Shown piece by piece: positions 16,287 through 24,319 of a DNA stretch of 45,686 nucleotides. The position numbers and the translations under genes were made by a program. The notes under the pieces are model-generated. The model ran no database searches, had not been told where the DNA came from, and saw only the letters and a list, made by a program, of their open reading frames with translations. Within the stretch, counting starts at the first letter, position 1; every line of letters begins with the position of its first letter. Source of the DNA: DASRRB01 sp036732755 (GTDB lineage Bacteria; Planctomycetota; B15-G4; SIAN01); NCBI GenBank assembly GCA_036732755.1, contig DAINBU010000027.1, positions 1 through 45,686 on the forward strand, in the 5' to 3' direction.

Positions 16287-17555
16287 TTACCGTTCCATGA
16301 CCGAGCGCCTCCCGTGGAGCAGGTCGCTCCAGCGGCGCTTCAGCTGCTCGAGCCCCGCCGCGAGCGGGACGGCGAGGAGCCGGCCGTCGTCGTCGCGCTT
16401 CACCAGCTCCAGCCGTTCCAGCTTGCGCAGCGCGTCGTCCTCCTCGAAGTCGACCGCGCGGCCGGTCTTCTCGAGGATCCACCGCTCGACCTGCGCGTCG
16501 AGCTCCGAGAGCTTCAGCGGCTGGCCGGCACGCAGCAGGAAAGCGTAGGCGAGGATCGCCTCGGCCGCCTCCTCCTCCGACGCCTCGTCGACCAGGTGGA
16601 GGAAGACGCCCGCGCCGGCGTCGAGCAGACAGGCGTGCAGGTGCTCGGCGAGCCTCCGGTGCAGCGCGTTCTTCTTGCCGAGGAAGCGCCCCCACTGGCG
16701 GCCGGCGAACAGGAAGAGCAGGCCGACCGTGACGAAGGCCGCGGTCGCCTCCTTCCAGTCGACCCCCTCCTTGCGCAGCCCGAGGAAGAAGAGCAGCGCG
16801 AGCCCGGCGGTGCCGAGCAGCTTCAGGCTGAAGTTCACGACCAGCAGGTGGACCGCGCCGACCGCCGCCGGCAGCCCGATGATCGCGCGGTCGAACAGCT
16901 GCATCTTCACCTGCACGCCGGGGAAGAGCACCTCGATGTCGTCGCGCGGCACGTCCTTGAAGAGGCGCAGCGAGACGCCGCCCGGCACCACGCCGATCTT
17001 GCTGCGCGTCGCGCGGCTGCCCGCGAAGTGGCTCGCCCCCTTGAAGCGGGCGAAGATGCAGAAGCGGTCGAAGGTCGGGACGGAGAGCGTGCGGCGCTTC
17101 AGGCCGAACCAGGTGACGACCGTCTCGCGCCGCACCGACTCGGCGCGCCGCCACGCGGCGAGCTGCTCGAAGTCGCCGAGGTCGAGCGTGACGCCGACCG
17201 CGAAGATCGACCGCATCTTCAGCGCCCGCGCGATCTGCTCGGCCGGGATCTCCGTGAAGTTGGCGCGATGGAGCAGGCGGCGCAGCGTGCCGAGCAGGTC
17301 GACCGTCGCCTCGCGGCCGCGCACGTCGCCCGCCTCCGAGCCGTGCCGCCCGCCCTCGGGCTCGAGCGCGTTCCACGCCCGCTTCAGGCGACGCTGCGCG
17401 CCGAGGAACTCCTGGTGGTGGAGCGCCTCGATCGCGCCGGCGACCCGTTCGAACGCCGCCAGGTCGCGGTCCGGGAGCACCTCCTCCTCGCGCAGCAGCT
17501 CGAGGATCCGGCCGGGGTCGAGCGGGAGAGCGTGCTCGCCGGCGACGCCGGTCAT
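16287..17555 (-). CDS. DUF3754/TMEM143-like membrane protein
   Basis: A 422-residue protein with the hallmarks of the DUF3754 (TMEM143) family: NFTEIPAEQIARAL (99-112), DLGDFEQLAAWRRAESV, FDRFCIFARFK and KIGVVPGGVSLRLFKDVPR. About two membrane segments lie between residues 224 and 286 (IIGLPAAVGAVHLLVV; LGTAGLALLFFLGL; AAFVTVGLLFLFA). The family is found in bacteria, plants and mitochondria and has no defined biochemistry. The C-terminal helical part carries conserved-looking acidic and Arg residues. ATG 17555 overlaps the stop of the beta-helix gene (ATGA), so translation is probably coupled to it. Confidence 0.82.
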   Translation of the reverse strand: MTGVAGEHALPLDPGRILELLREEEVLPDRDLAAFERVAGAIEALHHQEFLGAQRRLKRAWNALEPEGGRHGSEAGDVRGREATVDLLGTLRRLLHRANFTEIPAEQIARALKMRSIFAVGVTLDLGDFEQLAAWRRAESVRRETVVTWFGLKRRTLSVPTFDRFCIFARFKGASHFAGSRATRSKIGVVPGGVSLRLFKDVPRDDIEVLFPGVQVKMQLFDRAIIGLPAAVGAVHLLVVNFSLKLLGTAGLALLFFLGLRKEGVDWKEATAAFVTVGLLFLFAGRQWGRFLGKKNALHRRLAEHLHACLLDAGAGVFLHLVDEASEEEAAEAILAYAFLLRAGQPLKLSELDAQVERWILEKTGRAVDFEEDDALRKLERLELVKRDDDGRLLAVPLAAGLEQLKRRWSDLLHGRRSVMER

Positions 17556-19183
17556 TTGGAGTCGCGCGCGCCGGACGGACGGCCGCCCGACGCGACCTCG
17601 TCGGGCGCGCCGAGCGGACCCTCGGCGCGCCGCGCCGGCGAATCGCCCGCGAGCCGGAAGTCGCGCTCGCTGCGGCGCAGGAACTTCGGGTCGCCGATCG
17701 CGCTGCCGTGCTCTTCGAAGGGGCCCGCCCCGACCAGGCACTCCGTCACGTCCTCGGGCCCGACCTTGACCAGGTCGACGGCGTTGCCGGCCACGACGCA
17801 GCGCGCGAGCTTCACTTCGCCCGTGCCGACCTTGCGGGTCTTGCGCTCGACGCCGTGGCCGCGGTTGTCGGCGACGGTGCAGTGGTCGAGCGCGAGCACG
17901 AGCCCCTCCTTCACCTCGGTCAGCGCGAACACCCCGGTCGCGCCGTTGCACGCGAGCACGCAGCGCGCGAGCGACACGTGCGTCCGCTTCCCGACGAAGC
18001 AGGCGGCGAAGATCCCGTTGCCGGTGCTGTCCTCGACGCGGCACTCGGCGAGCTCGACCGGGCGCCCGCACGAGAGGAGGTTGACGCCGATGCCGTTCCA
18101 GCGGAAGAGGCAGCGCTCGAACGTGGTCGCCCCCTCGAGCGGATCGCCGCTGCCGACCAGGGAGACGCCGTAGAGCTCGTTCTCCAGGAACTCGCAGTCG
18201 CGCAGCGTGAGCGGCTGGTCGCCGTTCCTCGCCTCGAGCGCCATCCCGACCTGGTTGCCGGTGAAGGTGCAGCCCGAGATCGTCCAGCGCGGCGCGTCGG
18301 CCGGGAGCGCGGTCGACCCGAAGCGGCGGACGGCCGCGACGGTCATCCGCTCGAAGCGGCAGCCGGTCAGCGTGAGCGCCTGCCAGGCGCCAGTCGCCGG
18401 GGCGCCGCGCACGTCGAGCGACAGTCCCTCGCTGCCGTCGCGGAAGACGCAGCGGTCGAGGTCGAGGTCGACGCGCAGCGCGCCGGTCGCGTGCACCGAG
18501 CGCTTCGCCCCGCGCACGCGCAGCCCGTCGGCGCGCAGCGCGAGCGCGGCCGGCGCGGCGTCGGCGGCGGGCGGCTGCGCGGGCTCGAAGTCGAAGGCGT
18601 CGGCGCAGCCGCGGATCGAGAGGTCGGCCGCGCGCACGAGCAGCCGCTCGCCGGCGGCGACGGCCGGCGCCGCCACCGCGGCCGCCGCGCCGAGCAGCGT
18701 CATGCCGGAGAGGCGGCACTCGCCGCGGTCGGGCAGCACGATCAGAGGCTTGCCCTCCTCCCCCGCGATCTCGCAGACGGCCGACCCGAAGCCGACCAGC
18801 GAGACGTCGGGCGGCAGCACGATCGGGACGACCTCGCGGTCCTTCGCGCGCTCCTCGTCGATCTTCTTTTTCTGCGCGGCGTCGATCTCGTGGGGGTCGG
18901 TCGAGGGGGGTGGGAAGAGGCGGCCGTAGTGGCCGAGCCCGAGGTGGATGTCGGTCGCGCGTTCGGGGGTCTTCGCCTGCAGCGCGAGCGCGCGGCCGAT
19001 CGTGCGGAACGGCTTGTCGGGGGTCCCGTCGCCGGCGGCGTCGTCGCCGGAGCGCGCATCGACATGGACGTGGAGCCTGACCGACGGAGTTTTCTCCGTC
19101 TCCTGCGCCGTCGCCGCCGCACCGGTCGCGAGCGCGAGCACGGTGAGCACTTCGCGCCTCGTCCCTCCGAACCAGCCGCTCAT
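17552..19183 (-). CDS. Exported right-handed parallel beta-helix protein (Tat-type signal)
   Basis: A 543-residue protein. Its start, MSGWFGGTRREVLTVLALATG, has a twin-arginine pattern (TRREVL) before a hydrophobic stretch and AAATAQ, so Tat export is likely. After HVDARSGDDAAGDGTPDKPF (the usual opening of beta-helix proteins in this phylum) come repeated coils such as LTGCRFERM, ISGCTFTGNQVGMAL, LRDCEFLENELYGVSL and LARCVLACNGATGVFAL. The ending PKFLRRSERDFRLAGDSPA is the standard closing motif. No pectinase- or lyase-type catalytic residues are evident. It overlaps both the radical SAM gene before it and the DUF3754 gene after it. Confidence 0.85.
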   Translation of the reverse strand: MSGWFGGTRREVLTVLALATGAAATAQETEKTPSVRLHVHVDARSGDDAAGDGTPDKPFRTIGRALALQAKTPERATDIHLGLGHYGRLFPPPSTDPHEIDAAQKKKIDEERAKDREVVPIVLPPDVSLVGFGSAVCEIAGEEGKPLIVLPDRGECRLSGMTLLGAAAAVAAPAVAAGERLLVRAADLSIRGCADAFDFEPAQPPAADAAPAALALRADGLRVRGAKRSVHATGALRVDLDLDRCVFRDGSEGLSLDVRGAPATGAWQALTLTGCRFERMTVAAVRRFGSTALPADAPRWTISGCTFTGNQVGMALEARNGDQPLTLRDCEFLENELYGVSLVGSGDPLEGATTFERCLFRWNGIGVNLLSCGRPVELAECRVEDSTGNGIFAACFVGKRTHVSLARCVLACNGATGVFALTEVKEGLVLALDHCTVADNRGHGVERKTRKVGTGEVKLARCVVAGNAVDLVKVGPEDVTECLVGAGPFEEHGSAIGDPKFLRRSERDFRLAGDSPARRAEGPLGAPDEVASGGRPSGARDSK

Positions 19184-20544
19184 CCTCGCTCTCCTTCCAG
19201 ACCGGCGGCGGCGGCGAACGCCTCGCGCGGCGGATTCAGGTAGCCGTGACGGAGCCGCGGCCAGGCGGCGCGCAGCTCGGCGAGCAGGCGCCGCATGCCG
19301 CGCTTCGGTGCGCCGCGCTCGATCCCGACCACGTCGGCGTAGGCGTCGGGGTCGATGTTCAGGTTGCGCCACTGGATCAGGTCGAGGCGCGTCTCGCCGA
19401 TCAGGCGGTGCAGCGCCGCGACCTCCTCCTCGCCGTCGGTGAAGCCGGGGAAGGCGAGGTAGTTGATGCTCGCGAAGGCGTTCGCGCGGCGCGCGACGCG
19501 CAGCGACTCGACCACGTCGTCGAAGGAGTAGGCGACCGGCCGGTAATAGGCGTGGTAGGGCGCCGCGCGGGCGCTGTTGGTGCTGACGCGGATCGAGTCG
19601 AGGCCGGCCGCGAAGAGGCGCTCGACCGCGCGCGGCCGGCTGCCGTTGCTGTTCAGGTGGAGCGTGCCGCACTTCGTCTGCTCGCGGATCTTCCGGATCA
19701 CCTCGACCATCAAGTCGGCCTGCAGCAGCGGCTCGCCCTCACACCCCTGCCCGAAGGAGAGCATGGCGCGCGGCGCCGACTCGAGGTGCGGCAGCGCGAT
19801 CTCGAGGATCTCGTCGACGGTCGGCACGAAGGTCAGGCGCTCCTGCGGCGACGCGATCGGCGCGTCGGGCTGCGCCGAGATGCAGCCGATGCAGGCGGCA
19901 TTGCACGACGGCGCGACCGGGATCGGGCACTCCCAGCGGCCGTAGAAGAGGTTGCGCGCGTTGGCGCAGCCGTAGCGGATCGCGCAGTTCGAGCCGAGGT
20001 GCGCGACGAGCCGGTTCTGCGGCTGTGCGCCGAGCCGCCGCGCCACGTGGGCGGCGACGGTCGCGTCGTCGAACTGGTCGGGGTCGTGCTTCACGTCGCT
20101 CTCGACGCGGGCCGCGGGCACGTGGAAGGCGCCGCGCCACCAGCAGACGGCCGCGTAGGAGTAGAGCGGCAGCAAGGGCGCTCCGTCCCGCCGCTCGAAG
20201 GCCGCCAATCCGAAGACCGAATACCCCGAGGGGAGGAACGCCGCGACCGCGCCGGGCGGATCGCCACCGGGCTCCTCCGCCTCGAGCGGCGCGAGCCCGC
20301 GCTCGGCCGTGAAGGCGAGCGGCGCGCGGCCCGGAAGCGCGTAGAGCGTGCTCCCCGCCGGGAGCGGGATCAGGTCGTCGGGATCGAGCGGCAGGACGTC
20401 GCGCCCGCTGCGCATCGCGGCGCCCGCGTCGTCGCGCTCGACGACGTTCCCGTCGGTGTCGGCGACGACCGCGCGCGGCAGCGCATCGGGCGCGCGCCTC
20501 GGGCGGGCGCGCGCGACGGTGGGGCGACGCGCGCGCCTCGTCAC
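19180..20544 (-). CDS. Radical SAM protein
   Basis: A 454-residue protein. An N-terminal ~180 residues (DDLIPLPAGSTLYALPGRAP; AAFLPSGYSVFG) precede the radical SAM core with CNAACIGC (C214, C218, C221), which binds the 4Fe-4S cluster. Further landmarks are LSFGQGCEGEPLL (SAM-binding GGE-like segment), LHLNSNGSRP and SIRVSTNSAR. Extra cysteines just before the core (C187, C193, C206) could bind an auxiliary cluster. Members with this N-terminal region occur in deltaproteobacteria and planctomycetes and their substrate is unknown. The GTG start at 20542-20544 overlaps the stop of the Asp-box gene. Confidence 0.85.
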   Translation of the reverse strand: MTRRARRPTVARARPRRAPDALPRAVVADTDGNVVERDDAGAAMRSGRDVLPLDPDDLIPLPAGSTLYALPGRAPLAFTAERGLAPLEAEEPGGDPPGAVAAFLPSGYSVFGLAAFERRDGAPLLPLYSYAAVCWWRGAFHVPAARVESDVKHDPDQFDDATVAAHVARRLGAQPQNRLVAHLGSNCAIRYGCANARNLFYGRWECPIPVAPSCNAACIGCISAQPDAPIASPQERLTFVPTVDEILEIALPHLESAPRAMLSFGQGCEGEPLLQADLMVEVIRKIREQTKCGTLHLNSNGSRPRAVERLFAAGLDSIRVSTNSARAAPYHAYYRPVAYSFDDVVESLRVARRANAFASINYLAFPGFTDGEEEVAALHRLIGETRLDLIQWRNLNIDPDAYADVVGIERGAPKRGMRRLLAELRAAWPRLRHGYLNPPREAFAAAAGLEGERG

Positions 20545-22298
20545 GGCACCAGGGTGACCTTGGTCGGATTGGTGGCGAACGCGGGCGTCGGCTGCAGGAC
20601 CAGCGTCGAGAAGAAGAGGTCGATGCCGGCGAGCGCCGGACTGAACGGCCCGCCCGTGTCGAGGCTCGCGAGCGCGCCGCCGGCCGCGTCGAGCGTGCCG
20701 CGCGTGTTCACGAAGCTCGGCGTGTTGGCGAACTGCAACGTGACCTGGAACAGCGGGTCCCAGTTGAGCGGCAGGTGCAGCCCGTTCCCGAAGGTGAGCC
20801 CCGGCGCCGTCCCGAGGCTGCCGAGCACCCAGTAGTTCGCGCCGCCGAGATTGGGGCCGACGTCGACGGTGAAGGCGGCCACTCCGCCGGCCGCGGCCGA
20901 GAGCGTCGCGACGTCGGAGAAGAAGTCGAGGTTCACCGCGTCGGTCATGACGTCCTGCGAGCCGCTCGTGCCGTCGGTCCAGAACGGGCGCACCTCGTGG
21001 GCCGACGCGTCGATGCCGGTGTAGTCGCCGATGTAGCCGGCGTACTCCGTCGCGGCGTGGTCCCAGCCGGCGTCGGACACGCGGTACTCCTTGAAGGTCG
21101 CGCCGCCGTCGGACGAGCGCGCCACCCAGGTCCAGATCAGGTAGTTGTTGGGATCGAGGCGCCGGTCGAAGAAGCCGACGTTCAAAGTCCCTTTCGCATC
21201 GACCACCGCGTGCGGGAAGAACTGGTCGGCGCCTGTCGTGTCGCTGGCGTTGACCAGCACGGAGCTCCAGGTCGCTCCGCCGTCGTAGCTCGCCGCGCAG
21301 CGGACGTTCGCATTGCCCTGCGCCGCCCCCTTCCAGGTATGCCACGCGACGTAGACCGCGCCCGCGTACGGACCCGAGGTCCAGTCGGCCGCGACCGTGA
21401 AGACGTCGTATACGCGGAACAAAGAGCCGGGGATCGGCGAAGGAACCGAGTTGTAGTCGGAGACCTTGATGTCGGTGCCCCACGTCTTCCCACCGTCGGA
21501 CGAATGGTCGATCTTGATCTCGAGGGACCCGTGGTCGGCCCACATGACCCAGAGCTCGCTGTTCGCGCCGTAGGCGACGTCGGGCGCGATCGTATCGCCA
21601 ACCGCGTCGTCGATGCGTCGCAGCCCCTTCCAGGTCTGGCCGCCGTCCTCGGAACGCATCACGTGGATCGTGTTGAGGTAGCCGGTGTGGAAGCGGTCCC
21701 ACGCCGCCGTGATGTCACCATGGTGCGCGCCGTTGCTGAAGTCGCAGGCCGCCTGCACCTTGTCGTTGGCGGTGTTCAAGTTGACCAGCACGCCGCCCTG
21801 CCAAGTCACGCCGTGGTCGAGCGAGCGGTAGGCGTAGACGCCGTTGCCGCCGGCGCCAACGTACTGCAGACAGAGGATCACCGGCGTCCCGTCAGTGCAG
21901 AAGACGACCTCGGGATCGCCCGTGAACGAGAAGCCGGGTTCCAGCGGAACGTTGCCCGACGTCCAGGTCTGCCCGCCGTCCTGCGTCGAGTAGAAGGCGA
22001 CTCGGGTGCTGCCCGTGCTCAAGTCGTTCGAGACGCCGACGACGTTGAGCGCGTCGAGCGGGTTGACGGCGACGGAAGTTTCCGCCTGCAAGCCCGACAA
22101 TCCTCCCGTCGCGTCCTGGTCGTTCCCGTCGGGCGGCGCTGGCGGCGTCCACTTCGGCGGCACGGTCGGGCCGGGGTACTTGGTCGGCGTGAAATCGGGT
22201 CCGAGTTCGGTGCGCAAGGTCTGCGCGCCGGCCAGCGACACGAGGACGAGCCCGTGCACCACGGCCGCGAGCACGACGACGCGAGGGATCGCTTGCAA
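20541..22298 (-). CDS. Secreted Asp-box (sialidase-like) beta-propeller protein, copy 1
   Basis: A 585-residue exported protein (signal VVVLAAVVHGLVLVSLAGAQ). Asp-box motifs STQDGGQTW, SLDHGVTW, SEDGGQTW, SSDGGKTW, SYDGGATW and SSDGGATF mark a propeller of about six blades. The sialidase catalytic Arg/Tyr set is not recognisable, so it is probably a binding or other glycoside-interacting protein. The last ~130 residues (YWVLGSLGTAPGL, LPLNWDPLF, FVNTRGTLDAAGGALA) form the C-terminal domain shared with many secreted planctomycete proteins. Translation appears to start at TTG 22298 by alignment with its paralogues (MRTIPRV). It overlaps the radical SAM gene downstream. Confidence 0.85.
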   Translation of the reverse strand: MQAIPRVVVLAAVVHGLVLVSLAGAQTLRTELGPDFTPTKYPGPTVPPKWTPPAPPDGNDQDATGGLSGLQAETSVAVNPLDALNVVGVSNDLSTGSTRVAFYSTQDGGQTWTSGNVPLEPGFSFTGDPEVVFCTDGTPVILCLQYVGAGGNGVYAYRSLDHGVTWQGGVLVNLNTANDKVQAACDFSNGAHHGDITAAWDRFHTGYLNTIHVMRSEDGGQTWKGLRRIDDAVGDTIAPDVAYGANSELWVMWADHGSLEIKIDHSSDGGKTWGTDIKVSDYNSVPSPIPGSLFRVYDVFTVAADWTSGPYAGAVYVAWHTWKGAAQGNANVRCAASYDGGATWSSVLVNASDTTGADQFFPHAVVDAKGTLNVGFFDRRLDPNNYLIWTWVARSSDGGATFKEYRVSDAGWDHAATEYAGYIGDYTGIDASAHEVRPFWTDGTSGSQDVMTDAVNLDFFSDVATLSAAAGGVAAFTVDVGPNLGGANYWVLGSLGTAPGLTFGNGLHLPLNWDPLFQVTLQFANTPSFVNTRGTLDAAGGALASLDTGGPFSPALAGIDLFFSTLVLQPTPAFATNPTKVTLVP

Positions 22299-22343
22299 GA
22301 CGGCGCTCCGAGGTGGATTCGGCGGGACGACGCGCGCGACTCG

Positions 22344-24096
22344 TCACGGCACGAGCGTGACCTTCGTCGGATTGGTCGCGAAGGCGGGCGACGGCTGCAG
22401 CACGAGCGTCGAGAAGTAGAGGTCGATCCCAGCGAGCGCCGGGCTGAACGGCCCGCCCGTGTCGAAGCTCGCGAGCGCGCCGCCGGCGGCGTCGAGCGTC
22501 CCGTGCGTGTTCACGAAGGTCGCCGAGTTCGCGAACTGCATCGTGATCTGGAACAGCAGGTCCCAGTTGAGCGGCAGATGGACCCCGTTCCCGAAGGTGA
22601 GCCCCGGCGAGGTCGCGAGGCTGCCGAGCACCCAGTAGTCCAAGCCGCCGAGGTTGGGGCCGACGTCGATCGTGAACGCGGCGACGCCGCCGGTCGCAGC
22701 CGAGAGCGTCGAGACGTCGGAGAAGAAGTCGAGGTTCACCACGTCGCAGGCGACGTCCTGCGAGCCGCTCGTCCCGTCGGTCCAGAAGGGACGCACCTCG
22801 TGCGCCGACGCGTCGATGCCCATGTAGTCGCCGATGAACCAGGCGCTCTCCGTCGCCGCGTGGTCCCAGCCCGCGTNNNNNNNNNNNNNNNNNNNNNNNN
22901 NNNNNNNNNNNNNNNNNNNNNNNNNNNNNNNNNNNNNNNNNNNNNNNNNNNNNNNNNNNNNNNNNNNNNNNNNNNNCGATGTTGAGCGTCCCCTTGGCGT
23001 CGACCACCGCGTGCGGGAAGACCTGGTCGGCAAAGGTCGTGTCGCTGGCGTTGACGACGACCGAGCTCCAGGTCGCGCCGCCGTCGTGGGTCGCGGCGCA
23101 GCGGATGTTCGCGTGCCGGGGCGCCGACCCCTTCCAGGTGTGCCACGCGACGTACACCGAGCCCGCGAACGGACCGTTCGTCCAGTCGGCGGCGACCGAG
23201 AAGATGTCGAACATGCGGAAGAACGAGCCCGGGATCGGCGAGGGGACGTTGTTGAAGTTGGAGACGAAGATGTCCGTCCCCCAGGTCGCTCCGCCGTCGC
23301 TCGAGTGGTCGACCATGACGTCGAACCGGCCGCGATCGGCCCACATGACCCAGAGCTCGCTGTTCGCGCCGTAGGCGACGTCGGGGGCGATCGCGTTGGC
23401 GTTCGCGTCGTCGATGCGCTTCGAAGTGGAGAAGGTCTGCCCCCCGTCGTCCGAAGTCGAGATGTAGACGTTGTCGCCCGCGCCCGTGAAGAAGCGGTCC
23501 CACGCCGCGCAGATCTGGCCGTGATGCGGACCGTTGCTGAAGTCGCAGGCCGACTGCACCTTGTCGTTGGCGCCGTTGAGGTCGGCCTGCACGCCCGACT
23601 GCCAGGTGATGCCCTGGTCGAGCGAGCGGTAGGCGTAGATGCCGCTCCCGCCGGCGCCGTAGTACTGCAGGCAGATGATCACCGGCGTCCCGTCGACGCA
23701 GAACACCACCGAGGGGTCGCCGGAGAACGAGAAGCCCGGCTCCAACGGAAGGTCGCCCGAGCTCCAGGTCTGCCCGCCGTCGAGCGTCGTGTAGAAGCCG
23801 GTCAGGACGTTGCCGCTGCTGTAGTCGTTGGAGACGCCGACGATGTTGAGCGGGTCGAGCGGATTGACGGCGACCGACGTCTCGTTCTGCTGGCCGGGCA
23901 GCCCCCCGGTCGCGTTCTGGTCGTTCCCGTCGGGCGGCGCCGGCGGCGTCCGCTTCGGCGGCACGGTCGGGCCGGTGTGCCGGGTCGGCGAGAGGTCGGG
24001 GCCGAGCTCCGAGCGCAGCGTCTGCGCGGACGCGAGCGAGGCGAGGACGAATCCGTGCGCGAGGGCCAGCGCGGCGACGCGGGGGATTGTTCGCAT
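22344..24096 (-). CDS. Secreted Asp-box (sialidase-like) protein, copy 2, interrupted by assembly gap
   Basis: Paralogue of the flanking genes with signal VAALALAHGFVLASLASAQ, Asp boxes (TLDGGQTW, SLDQGITW, SDDGGQTF, SSDGGATW, THDGGATW) and the same C-terminal domain. A run of 100 N (22877-22976) lies in the fifth-sixth blade. The frame before the gap does not continue after it as written. In copy 3 the matching stretch is 102 nt, and a 102-nt gap would restore one frame of 584 residues, exactly the length of copy 3. It is therefore treated as an intact gene with a placeholder gap, not a pseudogene. It is 45 bp upstream of copy 1. Confidence 0.82.
22877..22976. other. Assembly gap of exactly 100 N
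   Basis: A scaffold placeholder inside Asp-box copy 2. The equivalent sequence in copy 3 spans 24853-24954 (102 nt) between the same flanking words, so the true gap is probably 102 nt. Confidence 0.97.
23627..24083. repeat. 457-bp block identical to 25605-26061
   Basis: The 5' part of Asp-box copy 2 is base-for-base identical to that of copy 3 at a constant offset of 1978. It is bounded by a g/a difference at 23626/25604 and by divergence after 24083/26061. The rest of the two genes is clearly less similar, which points to recent duplication or gene conversion. Confidence 0.9.
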
Positions 24097-24129
24097 GGCG
24101 GTACTCCGGGGGGTGCGACGGGGGTTCGA

Positions 24130-24206
24130 TGGTGCGCCCGAGAGGATTCGAACCTCTGGCCTTCGCCTTCGGAGGGCGACGCTCTATCCAGCTGAGCTAC
24201 GGGCGC
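24130..24206 (-). tRNA. tRNA-Arg, anticodon CCG
   Basis: A cloverleaf reads from 24206 down to 24130: acceptor GCGCCCG pairs with CGGGCGC, the D-arm contains GCTCAGCTGGATAGAGC, the anticodon stem TCGCC/GGCGA encloses loop CTCCGAA (anticodon CCG, reading CGG), and the T-arm is AGAGGTTCGAATCCTCT. Discriminator A and an encoded CCA follow. It lies between Asp-box copies 2 and 3 and upstream of copy 2, and a promoter-like sequence sits about 30 bp in front. Confidence 0.96.
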
Positions 24207-24219
24207 GGCGACCGGACGG

Positions 24220-24266
24220 GTCGTGCCGAGCGCGACAGTTTCGGGGCACGGCGCCGGGAGTCAAGG
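24220..24266. repeat. 47-bp spacer repeat, copy A
   Basis: Identical over 47 bp to 26116-26162, with similarity continuing on both sides. Copy A is directly in front of tRNA-Arg(CCG); copy B is in front of Asp-box copy 3 without a tRNA. The repeat contains a promoter-like pair of hexamers on the minus strand. Confidence 0.9.
24235..24264 (-). promoter_or_regulatory. Probable promoter of tRNA-Arg(CCG)
   Basis: On the minus strand TTGACT (24264-24259) is followed after 18 nt by AACTGT (24240-24235). Transcription would begin about 20 nt before the tRNA 5' end. The -35 is good and the -10 weak. The same pair is preserved in the second spacer copy. Confidence 0.5.
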
Positions 24267-24319
24267 CCGGACCGGATCCGTCGGAGCGCCGCTCGCGGCG
24301 GCGGCGGCGTCCGCCGCCC

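Noticed and set aside
22344..24096. Copy 2 of the Asp-box gene as a frameshifted pseudogene
   Set aside because: The frame shift occurs only across a 100-N placeholder; a 102-nt gap, as in copy 3, restores the frame and the exact paralogue length.
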